Assembly: GCA_014860355.1 (NCBI GenBank) | Contig: JACZJV010000115.1 | Coordinates: forward strand, 31,422 to 95,421 | DNA length: 64,000 nt | Direction: 5' to 3' | From: Burkholderiales bacterium | Lineage (GTDB): Bacteria; Pseudomonadota; Gammaproteobacteria; Burkholderiales; SG8-39 | Part shown: positions 27,922 to 38,036 of the stretch, piece after piece | Numbering within the stretch: position 1 is the stretch's first letter | Layout of the letters: each line of letters begins with the position of its first letter | Position numbers and translations under genes: made by a program | Notes under the pieces: generated by a model | Database searches by the model: none | The model's input: the letters and a program-made list of their open reading frames with translations, nothing else | Told to the model about the DNA's origin: nothing

Positions 27922-28344
27922 GTGAAACCACGGATTACCCTCATCACCCTTGGCGTGGACGACCTGGAGCGGGCGCTCCGGTTCTATCGCGACGGTCTTG
28001 GCCTGGCGACAGGGGGCATCATCGGCAAGGAGTTTGAACATGGGGCAGTCGCCTTCTTTGATCTGCAGGCTGGAATCAAGCTGGCAATTTGGCCCAGGGC
28101 AAGCATTTCCCATGATTCAGGCATAGCGCTAGGCACTCCTGCACCAACGGATTTCACGCTTGGACATAACGTGTCTTCCAGAACCGAAGTCGATGCGGTA
28201 TTGGCGCTGGCGAAAAACGCAGGAGCAACCATAGTGAAGCCCGCGGTCGATACCTCCTGGGGCGGGTACGCCGGCTACTTCCAAGATCCTGACGGCCACC
28301 TCTGGGAGATCGCATGGAATCCGCAGTTGCTGCCCGTCGACTAG
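27922..28344 (+). CDS. VOC (glyoxalase/bleomycin-resistance fold) family protein
   Basis: 140 residues from the GTG at 27922, chosen because GGAG lies 7 nt upstream and the protein then starts MKPRITLITLGVDDLERALRFYRDGLG, the typical first VOC module. The second module ends GYAGYFQDPDGHLWEIAWNP with the usual metal-ligand Glu region. Such proteins are lyases, dioxygenases or binding proteins. The substrate is not visible. Confidence 0.85.
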   Translation: MKPRITLITLGVDDLERALRFYRDGLGLATGGIIGKEFEHGAVAFFDLQAGIKLAIWPRASISHDSGIALGTPAPTDFTLGHNVSSRTEVDAVLALAKNAGATIVKPAVDTSWGGYAGYFQDPDGHLWEIAWNPQLLPVD

Positions 28345-28463
28345 ACCTGGCTGAAACATGGAGCAGCCCCGCTGACGGGCGCTGAGCCGCAGCCTCCGCT
28401 TGGGGCCGGCGCCTGGTCTGCCGAATCTGCGGTGGTAGTTGCCGTTCGCGGTAAAATCGGCCC

Positions 28464-28742
28464 ATGCCGATCTACGAATACGCCCCCATATCCGGCCAGT
28501 GCGAAAAATGCAATGGCCTGTTCGAGGTGGTGCAGCGCATCGCCGACGCCAAACTCACACAATGTCCGCGCTGCGGCCAGGCGTGCGAGCGCCGTATCAG
28601 CGCAGTAGCCCTGGGCGGCGCCTGGTCGGTGTCCGACGACAGGATCAGGAATGCCGGCCTCACCAAGTACAAGAAGGCCGGGGATGGCGTCTATGAGCGG
28701 ACTGCGGGCACGGGCGGCCCGGAGGTCATCCTAAAGAAATAG
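28464..28742 (+). CDS. FmdB-type zinc-ribbon regulatory protein
   Basis: 92 residues. The N-terminus MPIYEYAPI followed by CEKC (13-16) and CPRC (34-37) is the FmdB/CxxC zinc-ribbon signature. The typical FmdB form has YxC immediately after the start; here a few residues are inserted (PISGQ) before the first CxxC. A putative regulator or small Zn-binding adaptor. No operon partner on this strand. Confidence 0.85.
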   Translation: MPIYEYAPISGQCEKCNGLFEVVQRIADAKLTQCPRCGQACERRISAVALGGAWSVSDDRIRNAGLTKYKKAGDGVYERTAGTGGPEVILKK

Positions 28743-28758
28743 GCATCGAGCTGAAAGA

Positions 28759-29214
28759 CTACGCTTGCGGCTTGTTGATCACGTAACGCAAAAAGCCGCT
28801 ATGCGGCGTGTACTTGTCGTACAGGCCGCGCGCGCGGTAGTTGTTCTCCTTTGTGTTCCAGTAAAGCCGCGACCAGCCCTGCTCCGGCATCCGCGCCACC
28901 AGCCAGTCGATCAGCTGCCTGCCCACGCCGGCTGCGCGCCTGCCCGGGTCGACGTAGAGGTCTTCGAGGTAGCACACCGGGGTCAGGGTCCAGGTGTTTT
29001 CGTGGATGATGTAATTGGCCATGCCTATCACGCCCTCGCCCGCTTGCTCCGCGACGATGGCATGCACCGGCGAGCCCGGGTCCATGATGCGCGCCCAGGT
29101 ATGGCGCGTGACGGCCTCGGACACATCGTGCTCGTAAAACCGGCAATAGCCTTCCCACAGCGCGCGCCAGCGCGGCTCGTCGCGCGCCTCGATTTTGCGT
29201 ATGGTCGCAGTCAT
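28759..29214 (-). CDS. GNAT-family N-acetyltransferase
   Basis: 151 residues from the ATG at 29214 (MTATIRKIEARDE). The acetyl-CoA loop is VCYLEDLYVDPGRRAAGVGRQLIDWLV (R-x-x-G-x-G/A). The C-terminal WNTKENNYRARGLYDKY matches the spermidine/amino-acid-type GNAT end. The acceptor is unknown. Divergent from the SDR gene. Confidence 0.88.
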   Translation of the reverse strand: MTATIRKIEARDEPRWRALWEGYCRFYEHDVSEAVTRHTWARIMDPGSPVHAIVAEQAGEGVIGMANYIIHENTWTLTPVCYLEDLYVDPGRRAAGVGRQLIDWLVARMPEQGWSRLYWNTKENNYRARGLYDKYTPHSGFLRYVINKPQA

Positions 29215-29366
29215 GGCTTTACCCCGGAGGAAGACAGGAATTCGCACACTACCACAGGCGCGCATAGGCCCATTCTGCGTTCGGGCAGCGCCAGACCCGC
29301 AGCAACGCTTACAATGCTAAGCGCGAGGACCGGAAAAGTACGCAACCCGACATCTGGAGGCATGAC

Positions 29367-30155
29367 ATGGGCCGATTGGAAGGCAAGCGCGCGATCGTGA
29401 CCGGCGCGGCGAGCGGCATCGGTCGCGCGAGCGCGCTGCTGTTCGCGCGCGAGGGCGCCGCGGTGCTGGCGGTGGACAAGACGCGCGACGCGCTGGAGGA
29501 AACCGCGGCGCAGATCGCCGCCGCTGGCGGCAGGGCCGTCGCGATGGCAGCCGATGCCGGCAGCGAGGCGGAGGTGCAGGCTTACGTGGCGCGCGCCATT
29601 GCGGAATTCGGCGGCCTCGACGTGGTATACGCCAACGCCGGCATCAGCGGCGGCCTGGTGCCGCTGTTCGAGCAGACGGTCGAACACTGGCAGGAAATAT
29701 TGCGGGTGAACCTGATCGGCCCCTTCCTCGCGCTCAAGCATGCGGGCCGGCATATGGTGAATCAGGGTTCGGGTTCCATCGTCTGCACCGCTTCGGTGGC
29801 GGGGTTGCGCGCGAATGCGGGCGGCAACCCCTACAGCGCGAGCAAAGCCGGGATCATCAGCCTGGTGCAGACCGCGGCCAATTCGTTTTTCGGCAGCGGC
29901 GTGCGCGTCAACGCCGTCTGCCCAGGACTGATCGAGACCGGCATGACCAAGCCGATCTTTGACTACGCCAGGGGACGCGGCACGCAGGCCAATCTCGGCC
30001 AACTGAATCCGCTGGGACGCTACGGCGAACCGCATGAGATCGCCGCGATGGCAGCCTTCCTCGCGAGCGACGAGGCATCCTACATCAACGGCCAGGCGAT
30101 CGCCGTGGATGGCGGGCTGTCCTCCACGCATCCGTTCCGTCGGCCGCGGCCCTGA
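29367..30155 (+). CDS. Short-chain dehydrogenase/reductase (SDR, classical)
   Basis: 262 residues. The cofactor motif TGAASGIGR (13-21), NAG (about 90), catalytic Ser in [10 protein letters not shown], and YSASK (Tyr-x-x-x-Lys) are all present, followed by CPGLIETGM and a C-terminal [11 protein letters not shown]. This is a soluble NAD(P)-dependent oxidoreductase of unknown substrate. A GGAGG ribosome site precedes the ATG. It is 55 nt upstream of asnS and may be cotranscribed with it. Confidence 0.93.
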   Translation: MGRLEGKRAIVTGAASGIGRASALLFAREGAAVLAVDKTRDALEETAAQIAAAGGRAVAMAADAGSEAEVQAYVARAIAEFGGLDVVYANAGISGGLVPLFEQTVEHWQEILRVNLIGPFLALKHAGRHMVNQGSGSIVCTASVAGLRANAGGNPYSASKAGIISLVQTAANSFFGSGVRVNAVCPGLIETGMTKPIFDYARGRGTQANLGQLNPLGRYGEPHEIAAMAAFLASDEASYINGQAIAVDGGLSSTHPFRRPRP

Positions 30156-30210
30156 TGCGGCGAACCGCCAGCAGGGAATTCATTCTCAGCTACTGCAAGC
30201 GATTTCATTC

Positions 30211-31611
<1,401 letters not shown>

Positions 31612-31832
31612 CACGCCTGGCCGCGCGCGGCGATCCGGCCGCACTACAGCGCTCGGCATCTCACATAAGTGATTTACTCCGGCCGAATGCGGGTTTTGTC
31701 TGGCTGCGCAGCCAAACGGCTATGGCTAGACTGAGTTCGTGGTTCGCTGCAGCCGGAGACCACCCGGACCGAAGCGAACGACGCAGTCGCCATATCAATG
31801 CAGTCAGATGAACCGAGTTGACAGGAGGCGTT

Positions 31833-31994
31833 ATGAAGAGGATCCGCGCTGAATATTCCCTCTGCGAAATACCCGAGCTGGAAGAAACCGAATTCGAATA
31901 CTCGGTCTCTTCGCATCAGCGATTCGAGGATGCCAATGACTTCGGTCACATGGGCGATTCGATTTCGATTTCCATGGACCTGGGCGACGCGTAG
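31833..31994 (+). CDS. 53-residue acidic protein, function unknown
   Basis: A small gene with an ideal ribosome site (AGGAGG, 5 nt before the ATG). It encodes 53 residues starting MKRIRAEYSLCEIPELEETE and ending SISISMDLGDA. It is strongly acidic, soluble, has one Cys and a Ser/Ile alternating stretch near the end. No family recognised. The strong ribosome site and clean composition set it apart from the non-coding DNA around it. Confidence 0.6.
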   Translation: MKRIRAEYSLCEIPELEETEFEYSVSSHQRFEDANDFGHMGDSISISMDLGDA

Positions 31995-32587
31995 TTCGAC
32001 GCCGGCTGCCGCAAACGGCGAGCGCGCCTAGTGCAATCCCGCGCCGAATTCCCTCGCGTCGACTGCATTCGAATTCCGCTTTCCAACCCAGGGTTCATTC
32101 GGGTATGCGCGCCGCGCGAATACGGGTTATACCCCCGTGCATTGTGAGGGCAGCAATACTAAAGTGCGTATCAAGGACGGCGGCAACAACGACGACCGAA
32201 TAGCAGTGCCGGATTGGATGGAGCCAGATACACCGACGTGCGCGTCCCGGAGTGCAAGACCGGATCTCCGAGTGCTTTCGCCGCCGCCGCAGTGCTGGCG
32301 CTACAACCGGTTTGAGCAACGGCGGTATCAGGGAGAGCGCGATGAGCAACGAAGAATGGTGGGACGCGGTGCGCGAAACGGCGAAGTTCTGGACCAAATT
32401 GAAGGAGCAGCAGGTTCTGCGCTGAATCCCTGGCTGCCGCCGGTTTGCGTGCCCCGAAAATGCTCCGCGCCCCCCCGAGCCGGGGCGCGCCCCGGACGAT
32501 GCGCTCAAAGAGCGCTTTCCGCCCTATGTGTATGCGCGATGAAACGGCCTGACAGTCCAGGTTCGCCCGGTCTCCATACCTTCCACC
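31995..32587. other. Gene-poor stretch
   Basis: About 590 bp with no well-supported gene. One tiny frame at 32342-32425 (27 codons, MSNEEWWDAVRETAKFW...) has a GGGAGAG 4 nt before its ATG and an amphipathic helical look, but is too short to claim. The rest looks non-coding. Confidence 0.35.
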
Positions 32588-32621
32588 AAAAAACAAAGCC
32601 CCGCGATAATCGCAGGGCTTT
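32588..32621 (-). terminator. Rho-independent terminator on the minus strand
   Basis: Read on the minus strand, AAAGCCC pairs with GGGCTTT, with an inner GCGA/TCGC stem, and is followed by six T residues (32593-32588). On the plus strand there is no T tract. The nearest minus-strand gene that could use it ends at 33716, over 1 kb upstream. Confidence 0.7.
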
Positions 32622-32771
32622 GCCGTATCGCCACAAGACTGTGGCCGAATTTCATCACGTTACCGTGAGTGGTGCCGGCCTGTAGTTGCCGGCTTTTGGG
32701 GTCGTACTGTCGGAAGTCTCATCGATATGTTTACCTCCCTTTGCGCACTAGAATTCAGCCGGTCACCGTTC

Positions 32772-33448
32772 GTTCGCTTCGTCACTCTGGTCAAGGCGCC
32801 TTTCAAACCCCGGATCGAAAGTGGTCATTGCCAGCCCGCATCAGGTACACCCGGCATAAGGGGCGCGCACAACAGCGGAAGTCTAGAGCAATGACCTTTA
32901 GGTATCTTTGTGCTCGAAAGGTACCCTGGCCAGAATAACGAAGCTGCTCAATCTCTAATGCCAACCCTGCGTAAAACCGGATGTCTGCATCCAGTGGTTC
33001 CAGTATTGCCTTGTTTTTCGTTTCCGTGAATACAGTGTTTTTCCCATTGGTTCGATATACACACTGGAGATTGCGCCTACCCTGCAGGCGCGTGACGACT
33101 GGAATTCGGTCCGTCACCCGCGGTTCGCTTCGTCACTCTGGTCAAGACACCTTTCAAACCCCGGATCGAAAGTGGTCACTGCCAGCCCGCATCAGGTACA
33201 CCCGGCATATGGGGCGCGCACAACAGCGGAAGTCTAGAGCAATAACCTAAGGTATCTTTGTGCTCGAAAGGTACCTTGGCCAGAATAACGAAACTACTTG
33301 ATCTCCAATACCAAGCTTGCGAAAAACCGGATGTCTGCATCCAGTGGCGCCAGTATTGCGTCGTTCGTCGATTCTGTGAATACAGTATTTTTTCCATTGG
33401 GTCGATATGCACACTGGAGATTGCGCCTACGGTGCCGGCGCGTGACGG
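32772..33448. repeat. Tandem direct repeat, two copies of about 330 bp with 350/351-bp period
   Basis: Copy 1 (32772-33098) and copy 2 (33123-33448) align with a constant offset of 351, then 350, bp and roughly 90% identity. Landmarks: GTCACTCTGGTCAAG at 32781 and 33132; CCGGATGTCTGCATCCAG in both, which can form a small GGATG/CATCC hairpin; ATTGCGCCTAC near each end. Both copies are AT-richer than the surroundings. Neither strand gives a convincing protein shared by both. Could be a non-autonomous mobile element or a duplicated regulatory/RNA region. Confidence 0.8.
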
Positions 33449-33647
33449 TAGGCCGAGCTGCGCAAGGATCGCTCGCCGATCGGGTACGGGAGGTGCAGGC
33501 GGGCTTGCGCGACGAACGCAGGATGCGCTGCCATCCAAGCGCGGGCTGCTCAAGGCCCGCGCTCGGGCAAACAGCCTGGTCCCGCTATGCGCAGCAGCGG
33601 CTTGCGCGGTGCGCGCCCGCTCGGTACGCGCCTGGGGTTCGCTTCAA

Positions 33648-33671
33648 CATGAGGGGGAATTTCCCCTCATG
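33648..33671. other. Perfect hairpin downstream of the thiolase gene
   Basis: CATGAGGGG and CCCCTCATG form a 9-bp stem with a 6-nt loop, 45 bp beyond the thiolase stop. There is no T tract. It may stabilise the 3' end of the thiolase mRNA or act as a weak terminator. Confidence 0.5.
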
Positions 33672-33715
33672 CTGCCTGGATCAGGCCGTTGAAAAGCCCA
33701 ATTTGCAACGGATGC

Positions 33716-34918
33716 TCAGGCGCCGTAGCGCCCTACGATGGTGATCGCGGAAACATTCTGACTGGGGAAGCCGCCGAGGTTGTGCGTCATGCCGAGCACC
33801 GGGTCCGGGCGCTGGCGCTCGCCTGCGCGGCCGTTCAGCTGCAGGTACATTTCGTAGATCATGCGCAGCCCCGAGGCGCCGATCGGATGGCCGAAACACT
33901 TGAGCCCGCCGTCGATCTGGCAGGGGATTTTGCCGGAGGCGTCGTAGAAGCCGTCGAGCACGTCGCCGATGGCCTTGCCCTCCCGCGAGATGCCTAGGTC
34001 CTCCATGGTCACCAGCTCGGTGACCGAAAAGCAGTCGTGCACGTCGAACATGGAAATTCGCTTGCGCGGATCGTCTATGCCGGCCTCCTTATACGCGCGC
34101 CCTGCCGCCACCCGCGTGGTGGCGAAGTAGGAACCGTCCCACTCGCCGAACTGCACTTCCTCGCCGTTCGATACCGCGAGCTGCACGGCTTTCACGCTCA
34201 CCAGATCCTTCTTGCCCAGGCCGCGCGCGATGTCGGGCGTGGTCACGATGGCGCAGGCCGAACCGTCGGAAACGCCGCAGCAGTCGTACAGCCCCAGCGG
34301 ATCGGCGATCATCGGCGCGTTCATCACGTCGTCTTCGGTGATCTTGTTGCGCAGGTGCGCCTTCGGATTGAGCGCGCCGTTATCGTGGCTCTTGACCGAG
34401 ATATGCGCCATCGCGCGCTTCAGATCCTTGGCGTCGACATGATGCTTGGCGCGGTAGGCGGCCGCCAGCTGCGCGAACGATCCCGGCGCCGAGATATTCG
34501 CCCAGAACATGTTGTTCAGCCCGCCGCGTCCGCGCTGCGGCAGCCCGCCGTAGCCGGTGTCCTTGAGCTTCTCCACCCCCAGCGCGAGCGCGATATCCAC
34601 CGCGCCGGAGGCGACCGCATAGACCGCACCGCGAAACGCCTCGGTGCCGGTGGCGCAGTAGTTCTCGACCCGGGTAACCGGAATGTAGGGCAGGCGCAGC
34701 GTCATCGCCAGCGGCACGCCGGACTTGCCCACATGCTGCTCTTCGATCGCGGTGCCGAACCAGGCGGCCTCGATCTGATTGCGCTCCACGCCGGCGTCCT
34801 GCAGGCACTCCTCGAACGCTTCGACCATCAGGTCTTCGGCATTGCGGTCCCAGCGCTCGCCGAATTTCGAGCAGCCCATGCCGAGGATTGCCACTTTGTC
34901 GCGAATTCCAGTTGCCAT
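33716..34918 (-). CDS. SCP2/acetyl-CoA acetyltransferase-type thiolase
   Basis: 400 residues from the ATG at 34918, with AAGGAG 6 nt upstream; a longer in-frame start lacks support. Thiolase fold: the nucleophilic Cys lies in RVENYCATGTEAFRGAVYAVASG (about residue 89), the HDCFSVTELVTMEDLG segment carries a catalytic His, and KCFGHPIGASGLRMIYE supplies the GHPxGASG loop. This SCP2-like class normally works with a DUF35 partner, and the upstream gene ends in such a domain. It likely makes or cleaves a 3-oxoacyl-CoA. Confidence 0.9.
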   Translation of the reverse strand: MATGIRDKVAILGMGCSKFGERWDRNAEDLMVEAFEECLQDAGVERNQIEAAWFGTAIEEQHVGKSGVPLAMTLRLPYIPVTRVENYCATGTEAFRGAVYAVASGAVDIALALGVEKLKDTGYGGLPQRGRGGLNNMFWANISAPGSFAQLAAAYRAKHHVDAKDLKRAMAHISVKSHDNGALNPKAHLRNKITEDDVMNAPMIADPLGLYDCCGVSDGSACAIVTTPDIARGLGKKDLVSVKAVQLAVSNGEEVQFGEWDGSYFATTRVAAGRAYKEAGIDDPRKRISMFDVHDCFSVTELVTMEDLGISREGKAIGDVLDGFYDASGKIPCQIDGGLKCFGHPIGASGLRMIYEMYLQLNGRAGERQRPDPVLGMTHNLGGFPSQNVSAITIVGRYGA

Positions 34919-35032
34919 GTCGATCTCCTTTTCAGGCCCCGGCGCCACGCACCGTCCAGTTCGATATGCGCGGACGCATCCTCTGATGCACTTGCGCATC
35001 GGCCGTCGCAAAATGCGATTTGCAGCGGACGA

Positions 35033-36475
35033 CTACACGATAGGCGCCGCCTTCCAGAAATAGCGCACGAAACCGCGCGCCGTATCGTTCTCCTTGATGC
35101 GGAACATCATGCGCATCGGCATTCCCACCTCGACCTTGCCCTCGTCGAGGTCGGTGAAATCGGCCATCATGCGCCCGCCGCCGTCGAACTCGATCATGCC
35201 GTAGTAAGCGGGCGGGTCGGCGCTGTAGGTCAGTACGTCCCCGGTGTAGGACATCACTTTCGCGCGCGTATCGGAGAATGGCTGGTCGTCCTGGCTGTCG
35301 AGTGCGTTGCACTTCGGATTCACGCAATAGCGCCCGCGCGGAAACTGCAGGGTGCCGCAGCTGCGGCAGCGCCCGCCGATGAGGCCCGTGATCATGTCGC
35401 GGTTGCGATAGAGCGTCGTCAGCGGCGTCCCCTTGTCAGCCTCGGCGCGCATGCCGCGCTCCAGCGCGATGTGGTCGTTGAAAGCGAGAAAGCGCAGGTA
35501 GTTCGTCTCCTCCTTGCGCCGCGCCAGCGCGCCGTCCACGCCGCCGCGCGGCGGCAGCGCCGCTATCGCGTCGGTGACCTCGAACAGCAGCGCATCGCAA
35601 CCCTGCCCGAAGGCGGCGACGGCGATCATGTCCCCGGACTTCGCCTGCGCCAGCGCCTGCGCCAGCATCACCAAAGCATGCGCGGCGCCGGTATCGCCGC
35701 AGACCGCGGCAAGATTGTCGCGCACCGCGCCCTCTGCAATGCCGGCGCGCTTGGCTACGCCGGGCACCACGCGCGGCAGAGTGCACGGCAGGCAAAAATG
35801 CGTGACCGCAGACGGCGCGACACCGCTAGCCTTGAACAGCGCCGAGAGCGCCGCGGGCACGAGTTTCATGTAGCCCTCGTCGCGGATCCAGCGTTCCTCC
35901 CAGGCGTAGTCGTGGGCGCGCTCGCTGGAACGGAACTGATGCACGAAATCCACGGTCTCGCTGTGCGCGCCGACCAGACGCGCAATCGGCGCCCCGCGCC
36001 CGACCAACAGCGCCGCGGCGCCGTCGCCGTAGTGCATCTCCTGCGGACTCGCCGCCTTGGCGAGCCGGTGCTCGCTCGCCATGACCAGCGACTTGCGGCC
36101 GCCCGCGAGCGCGCTGATCAGCGCCGAGGTGCCGGCGCGCTGGCTGCCGGTGACATCGAGCACGCCCAGGGTAGATGCGAGATGCATCGCATTGGCGACG
36201 ATGGCCGAATTCTGCCGGTCGTCGAAGGGATGGGTAGTCGAGGCTAGAATCAGCTGTTCCACAGCTGCCGGCGGCAGTCCGGCCAGGCAGTCGCGCGCCG
36301 CCTCCACCGCCATGGTCACGGTATCCTCGTCCCAGTTGGCCATCGCGCGCTCGCCCTTGGCCAGCCCGCGCAGCCCGGGAGCGAACCAGCTGTTGGCCGC
36401 CGCGATGCTTTTTCGCTGCAAGCGCCGCAGCGGGAGATATGCGCCGTAAGAGAGTATGCCGGTATCGTTTGCCAT
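35033..36475 (-). CDS. HMG-CoA synthase/KAS III-like domain fused to DUF35 zinc ribbon plus OB fold
   Basis: 480 residues. Residues 1-330 have the condensing-enzyme fold (ILSYGAYLPLRRL; FDDRQNSAIVANAM; MHYGDGAAALLVG; VCGDTGAAHALVMLAQAL). Where HMG-CoA synthase and KAS III carry the nucleophilic Cys, this protein reads TGSQRAGTSAL, with no Cys at that place. From about 365 it continues with CRSC and CVNPKC (zinc ribbon) and an OB-fold (TGDVLTYSADPPAYYGMIEFDGGG), the DUF35 architecture that bridges CoA between thiolase partners. The thiolase gene follows 114 nt downstream. This resembles a fused version of the archaeal thiolase-HMGS-DUF35 complex. The real reaction is unknown. Confidence 0.85.
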   Translation of the reverse strand: MANDTGILSYGAYLPLRRLQRKSIAAANSWFAPGLRGLAKGERAMANWDEDTVTMAVEAARDCLAGLPPAAVEQLILASTTHPFDDRQNSAIVANAMHLASTLGVLDVTGSQRAGTSALISALAGGRKSLVMASEHRLAKAASPQEMHYGDGAAALLVGRGAPIARLVGAHSETVDFVHQFRSSERAHDYAWEERWIRDEGYMKLVPAALSALFKASGVAPSAVTHFCLPCTLPRVVPGVAKRAGIAEGAVRDNLAAVCGDTGAAHALVMLAQALAQAKSGDMIAVAAFGQGCDALLFEVTDAIAALPPRGGVDGALARRKEETNYLRFLAFNDHIALERGMRAEADKGTPLTTLYRNRDMITGLIGGRCRSCGTLQFPRGRYCVNPKCNALDSQDDQPFSDTRAKVMSYTGDVLTYSADPPAYYGMIEFDGGGRMMADFTDLDEGKVEVGMPMRMMFRIKENDTARGFVRYFWKAAPIV

Positions 36476-36589
36476 GAGCCCACCCAGAGCTTGAAGACCG
36501 CAGGATCTAAACCGTACCCGCAGTATGCCACAGCGGCGCGCGCCCTTGCACGGTGTTCTCGGCGTATCTGTGCGCCGCCGGCCGGCGCG

Positions 36590-37183
36590 CTAAAGGGTGG
36601 AAGTGTAGTCGGATATCAGCGGCCTGGGCCGCGTAGGTTTGCTCCTGCTCACCGTGCCCACGCTCAGGAAGCATAGCGGCTTTTCATCCGCGCGCAGCCC
36701 GAATAGCAGGTTCATCTGGCGCGAATACAGCGCCCTGCCGCTGGCCAGTCCCGCGCCGTAGCCCATCGCGTGCGCGACGAGCAGCATGTTCTGAACCGCG
36801 CAGCCCGCGGAAATGATGCGCTCCTGCGGATGCGTATCACCCAGCGCAGGATCGAGGCGCGCGACCACGAGGACCAGGAAAGGGCCGCGAAAAGCCTTGG
36901 CCATCGCCTCCTGCTTCTGCACCTCGGTCGCATCGCCATCGCGTTCGACCAGCGCCTCTGCAAAAGCCGCGCCCAGCAGTTGGCGCCGCTCCGGCGGGAT
37001 GACGATCAGCCGCCAGGGGTTCAGACGCCCGTGATCGGGTGCCGCACCCGCAGCGCCGAGAATCATCTCGATCTGCCCGGGGTCCGGACCCGGTTCATCC
37101 AGCCGCTTGGGCGAAGCATGCTGGCGCGTATGGATCAGCGTCAGCGCCGCGTCGAGCACTTCCTGGGCAGTGCCAAGATCCAT
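36590..37183 (-). CDS. Nitroreductase-family flavoprotein
   Basis: 197 residues. The short YdjA-like type: the N-terminal TRQHASPKRLDEPGPD, APDHGRLNPWRLIVIP, ISAGCAVQNMLLVAHAMGYGAGLASG and LCFLSVGTVS are the FMN-binding and dimer segments of the family. It probably reduces a nitro, quinone or enone compound using NAD(P)H. It starts 4 nt after the DUF364 gene, so it is the last gene of the ravA-viaA-DUF364 unit. Confidence 0.88.
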   Translation of the reverse strand: MDLGTAQEVLDAALTLIHTRQHASPKRLDEPGPDPGQIEMILGAAGAAPDHGRLNPWRLIVIPPERRQLLGAAFAEALVERDGDATEVQKQEAMAKAFRGPFLVLVVARLDPALGDTHPQERIISAGCAVQNMLLVAHAMGYGAGLASGRALYSRQMNLLFGLRADEKPLCFLSVGTVSRSKPTRPRPLISDYTSTL

Positions 37184-37187
37184 CGCG

Positions 37188-38036
37188 CTAGTTCCCGGAT
37201 CCGCAAGCGCGCGCCAGCAGCGCTTCGAATCCCGGATAGGTGCCGGCCGTCAGTGCAAACTTGCTCGCATGGGCACTGAGGGATCTGCCTTCCGTCAATG
37301 CAGCAGTGTATCCGTCCGGGTCATTGATCCAGCTTCCTCCGAGCAAAGTCACGCCCCGCGCGAAGAGCGCGTCGGGCAGGCAGCCCGCGCTCGGTCCGAC
37401 CATGGCGAACCAGCGGGCGTTGCGGCAGCTAGCGATCATGCGGTCCATGGTGTCGTTGAGGAGCAGGGTGCTGGTGGACACCACCTTGGCGCAGTCGGCA
37501 AGTTCCCCGGCGTCCAGCGTCACGCGGTAGCCCTCGTGCTCGCCGGCCAGTTCCGGCTTCAGTTCGACTATCGTGAGCCGGGCACCGCTATCGATTATCC
37601 GCCGCAGCAAGGGTGTGAATTTTCCTATCATGCCGATGTGCTCGCCCGGCTGCGGATTCAGATGTCCTATCGAGTCGGAACTGCATTCGGGGCGGAAACC
37701 CGCGCGCTTGTACAGGCAGCGAGACAGCGCGTTGGCCGCAGCGAAGCCCAGGGTCTTGAGGATACCCCGGTCGCTGAGGTAGCGGCGGGCGAGCGACAGC
37801 GCGTCGGCGCCCGCAAGGCCCAAGCTGTCGATCTGATGGCGCAGTTGCTCCAGGGTATCGTCGAGCAGGACGTAGGACAGGCCGATGGAGCGGTCATCGA
37901 GTTCCAGCGCGCAGAATTCACCTTTGTTGTCCTCGAGGTCTAGCGGCGCAGGCAGGTGCAGGGCGCGCACGCGAGGCACAGGGCCCAGTGCCGCAATGGC
38001 TTCCAGTTGGGCCAGGTATTCGGCAGCAAAGCTCAT
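37188..38036 (-). CDS. DUF364-type protein (putative metal-chelating, Rossmann-like)
   Basis: 282 residues from the ATG at 38036, which overlaps the viaA-like stop by 4 nt (ATGA). The C-terminal half has the DUF364 pattern: GEHIGMIGKFTPLLRRI, STSTLLLNDTMDRMI, FAMVGPSAGCLPDALFARGVTLLGGSWINDP. The N-terminal half, with DDRSIGLSYVLL, fits the enolase-like DUF4213 domain. Family members are proposed to chelate or insert heavy metals, without firm proof. Its place in one operon with a MoxR ATPase and its VWA partner suggests a metallocofactor or complex-assembly role. Confidence 0.82.
   Translation of the reverse strand: MSFAAEYLAQLEAIAALGPVPRVRALHLPAPLDLEDNKGEFCALELDDRSIGLSYVLLDDTLEQLRHQIDSLGLAGADALSLARRYLSDRGILKTLGFAAANALSRCLYKRAGFRPECSSDSIGHLNPQPGEHIGMIGKFTPLLRRIIDSGARLTIVELKPELAGEHEGYRVTLDAGELADCAKVVSTSTLLLNDTMDRMIASCRNARWFAMVGPSAGCLPDALFARGVTLLGGSWINDPDGYTAALTEGRSLSAHASKFALTAGTYPGFEALLARACGSGN

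Noticed and set aside
31674..31949. 91-codon minus-strand frame after asnS
   Set aside because: It is antisense to the 53-residue gene with the strong ribosome site and has no start signal of its own.
32342..32425. 27-codon frame MSNEEWWDAVRETAKFW...
   Set aside because: Has a fair ribosome site but is too short to support without conservation data.
32803..33553. Frames on both strands inside the tandem repeat, with similar peptides in both copies
   Set aside because: Similarity follows from the DNA repeat. No ribosome sites, and the copies diverge by an indel that changes frame.
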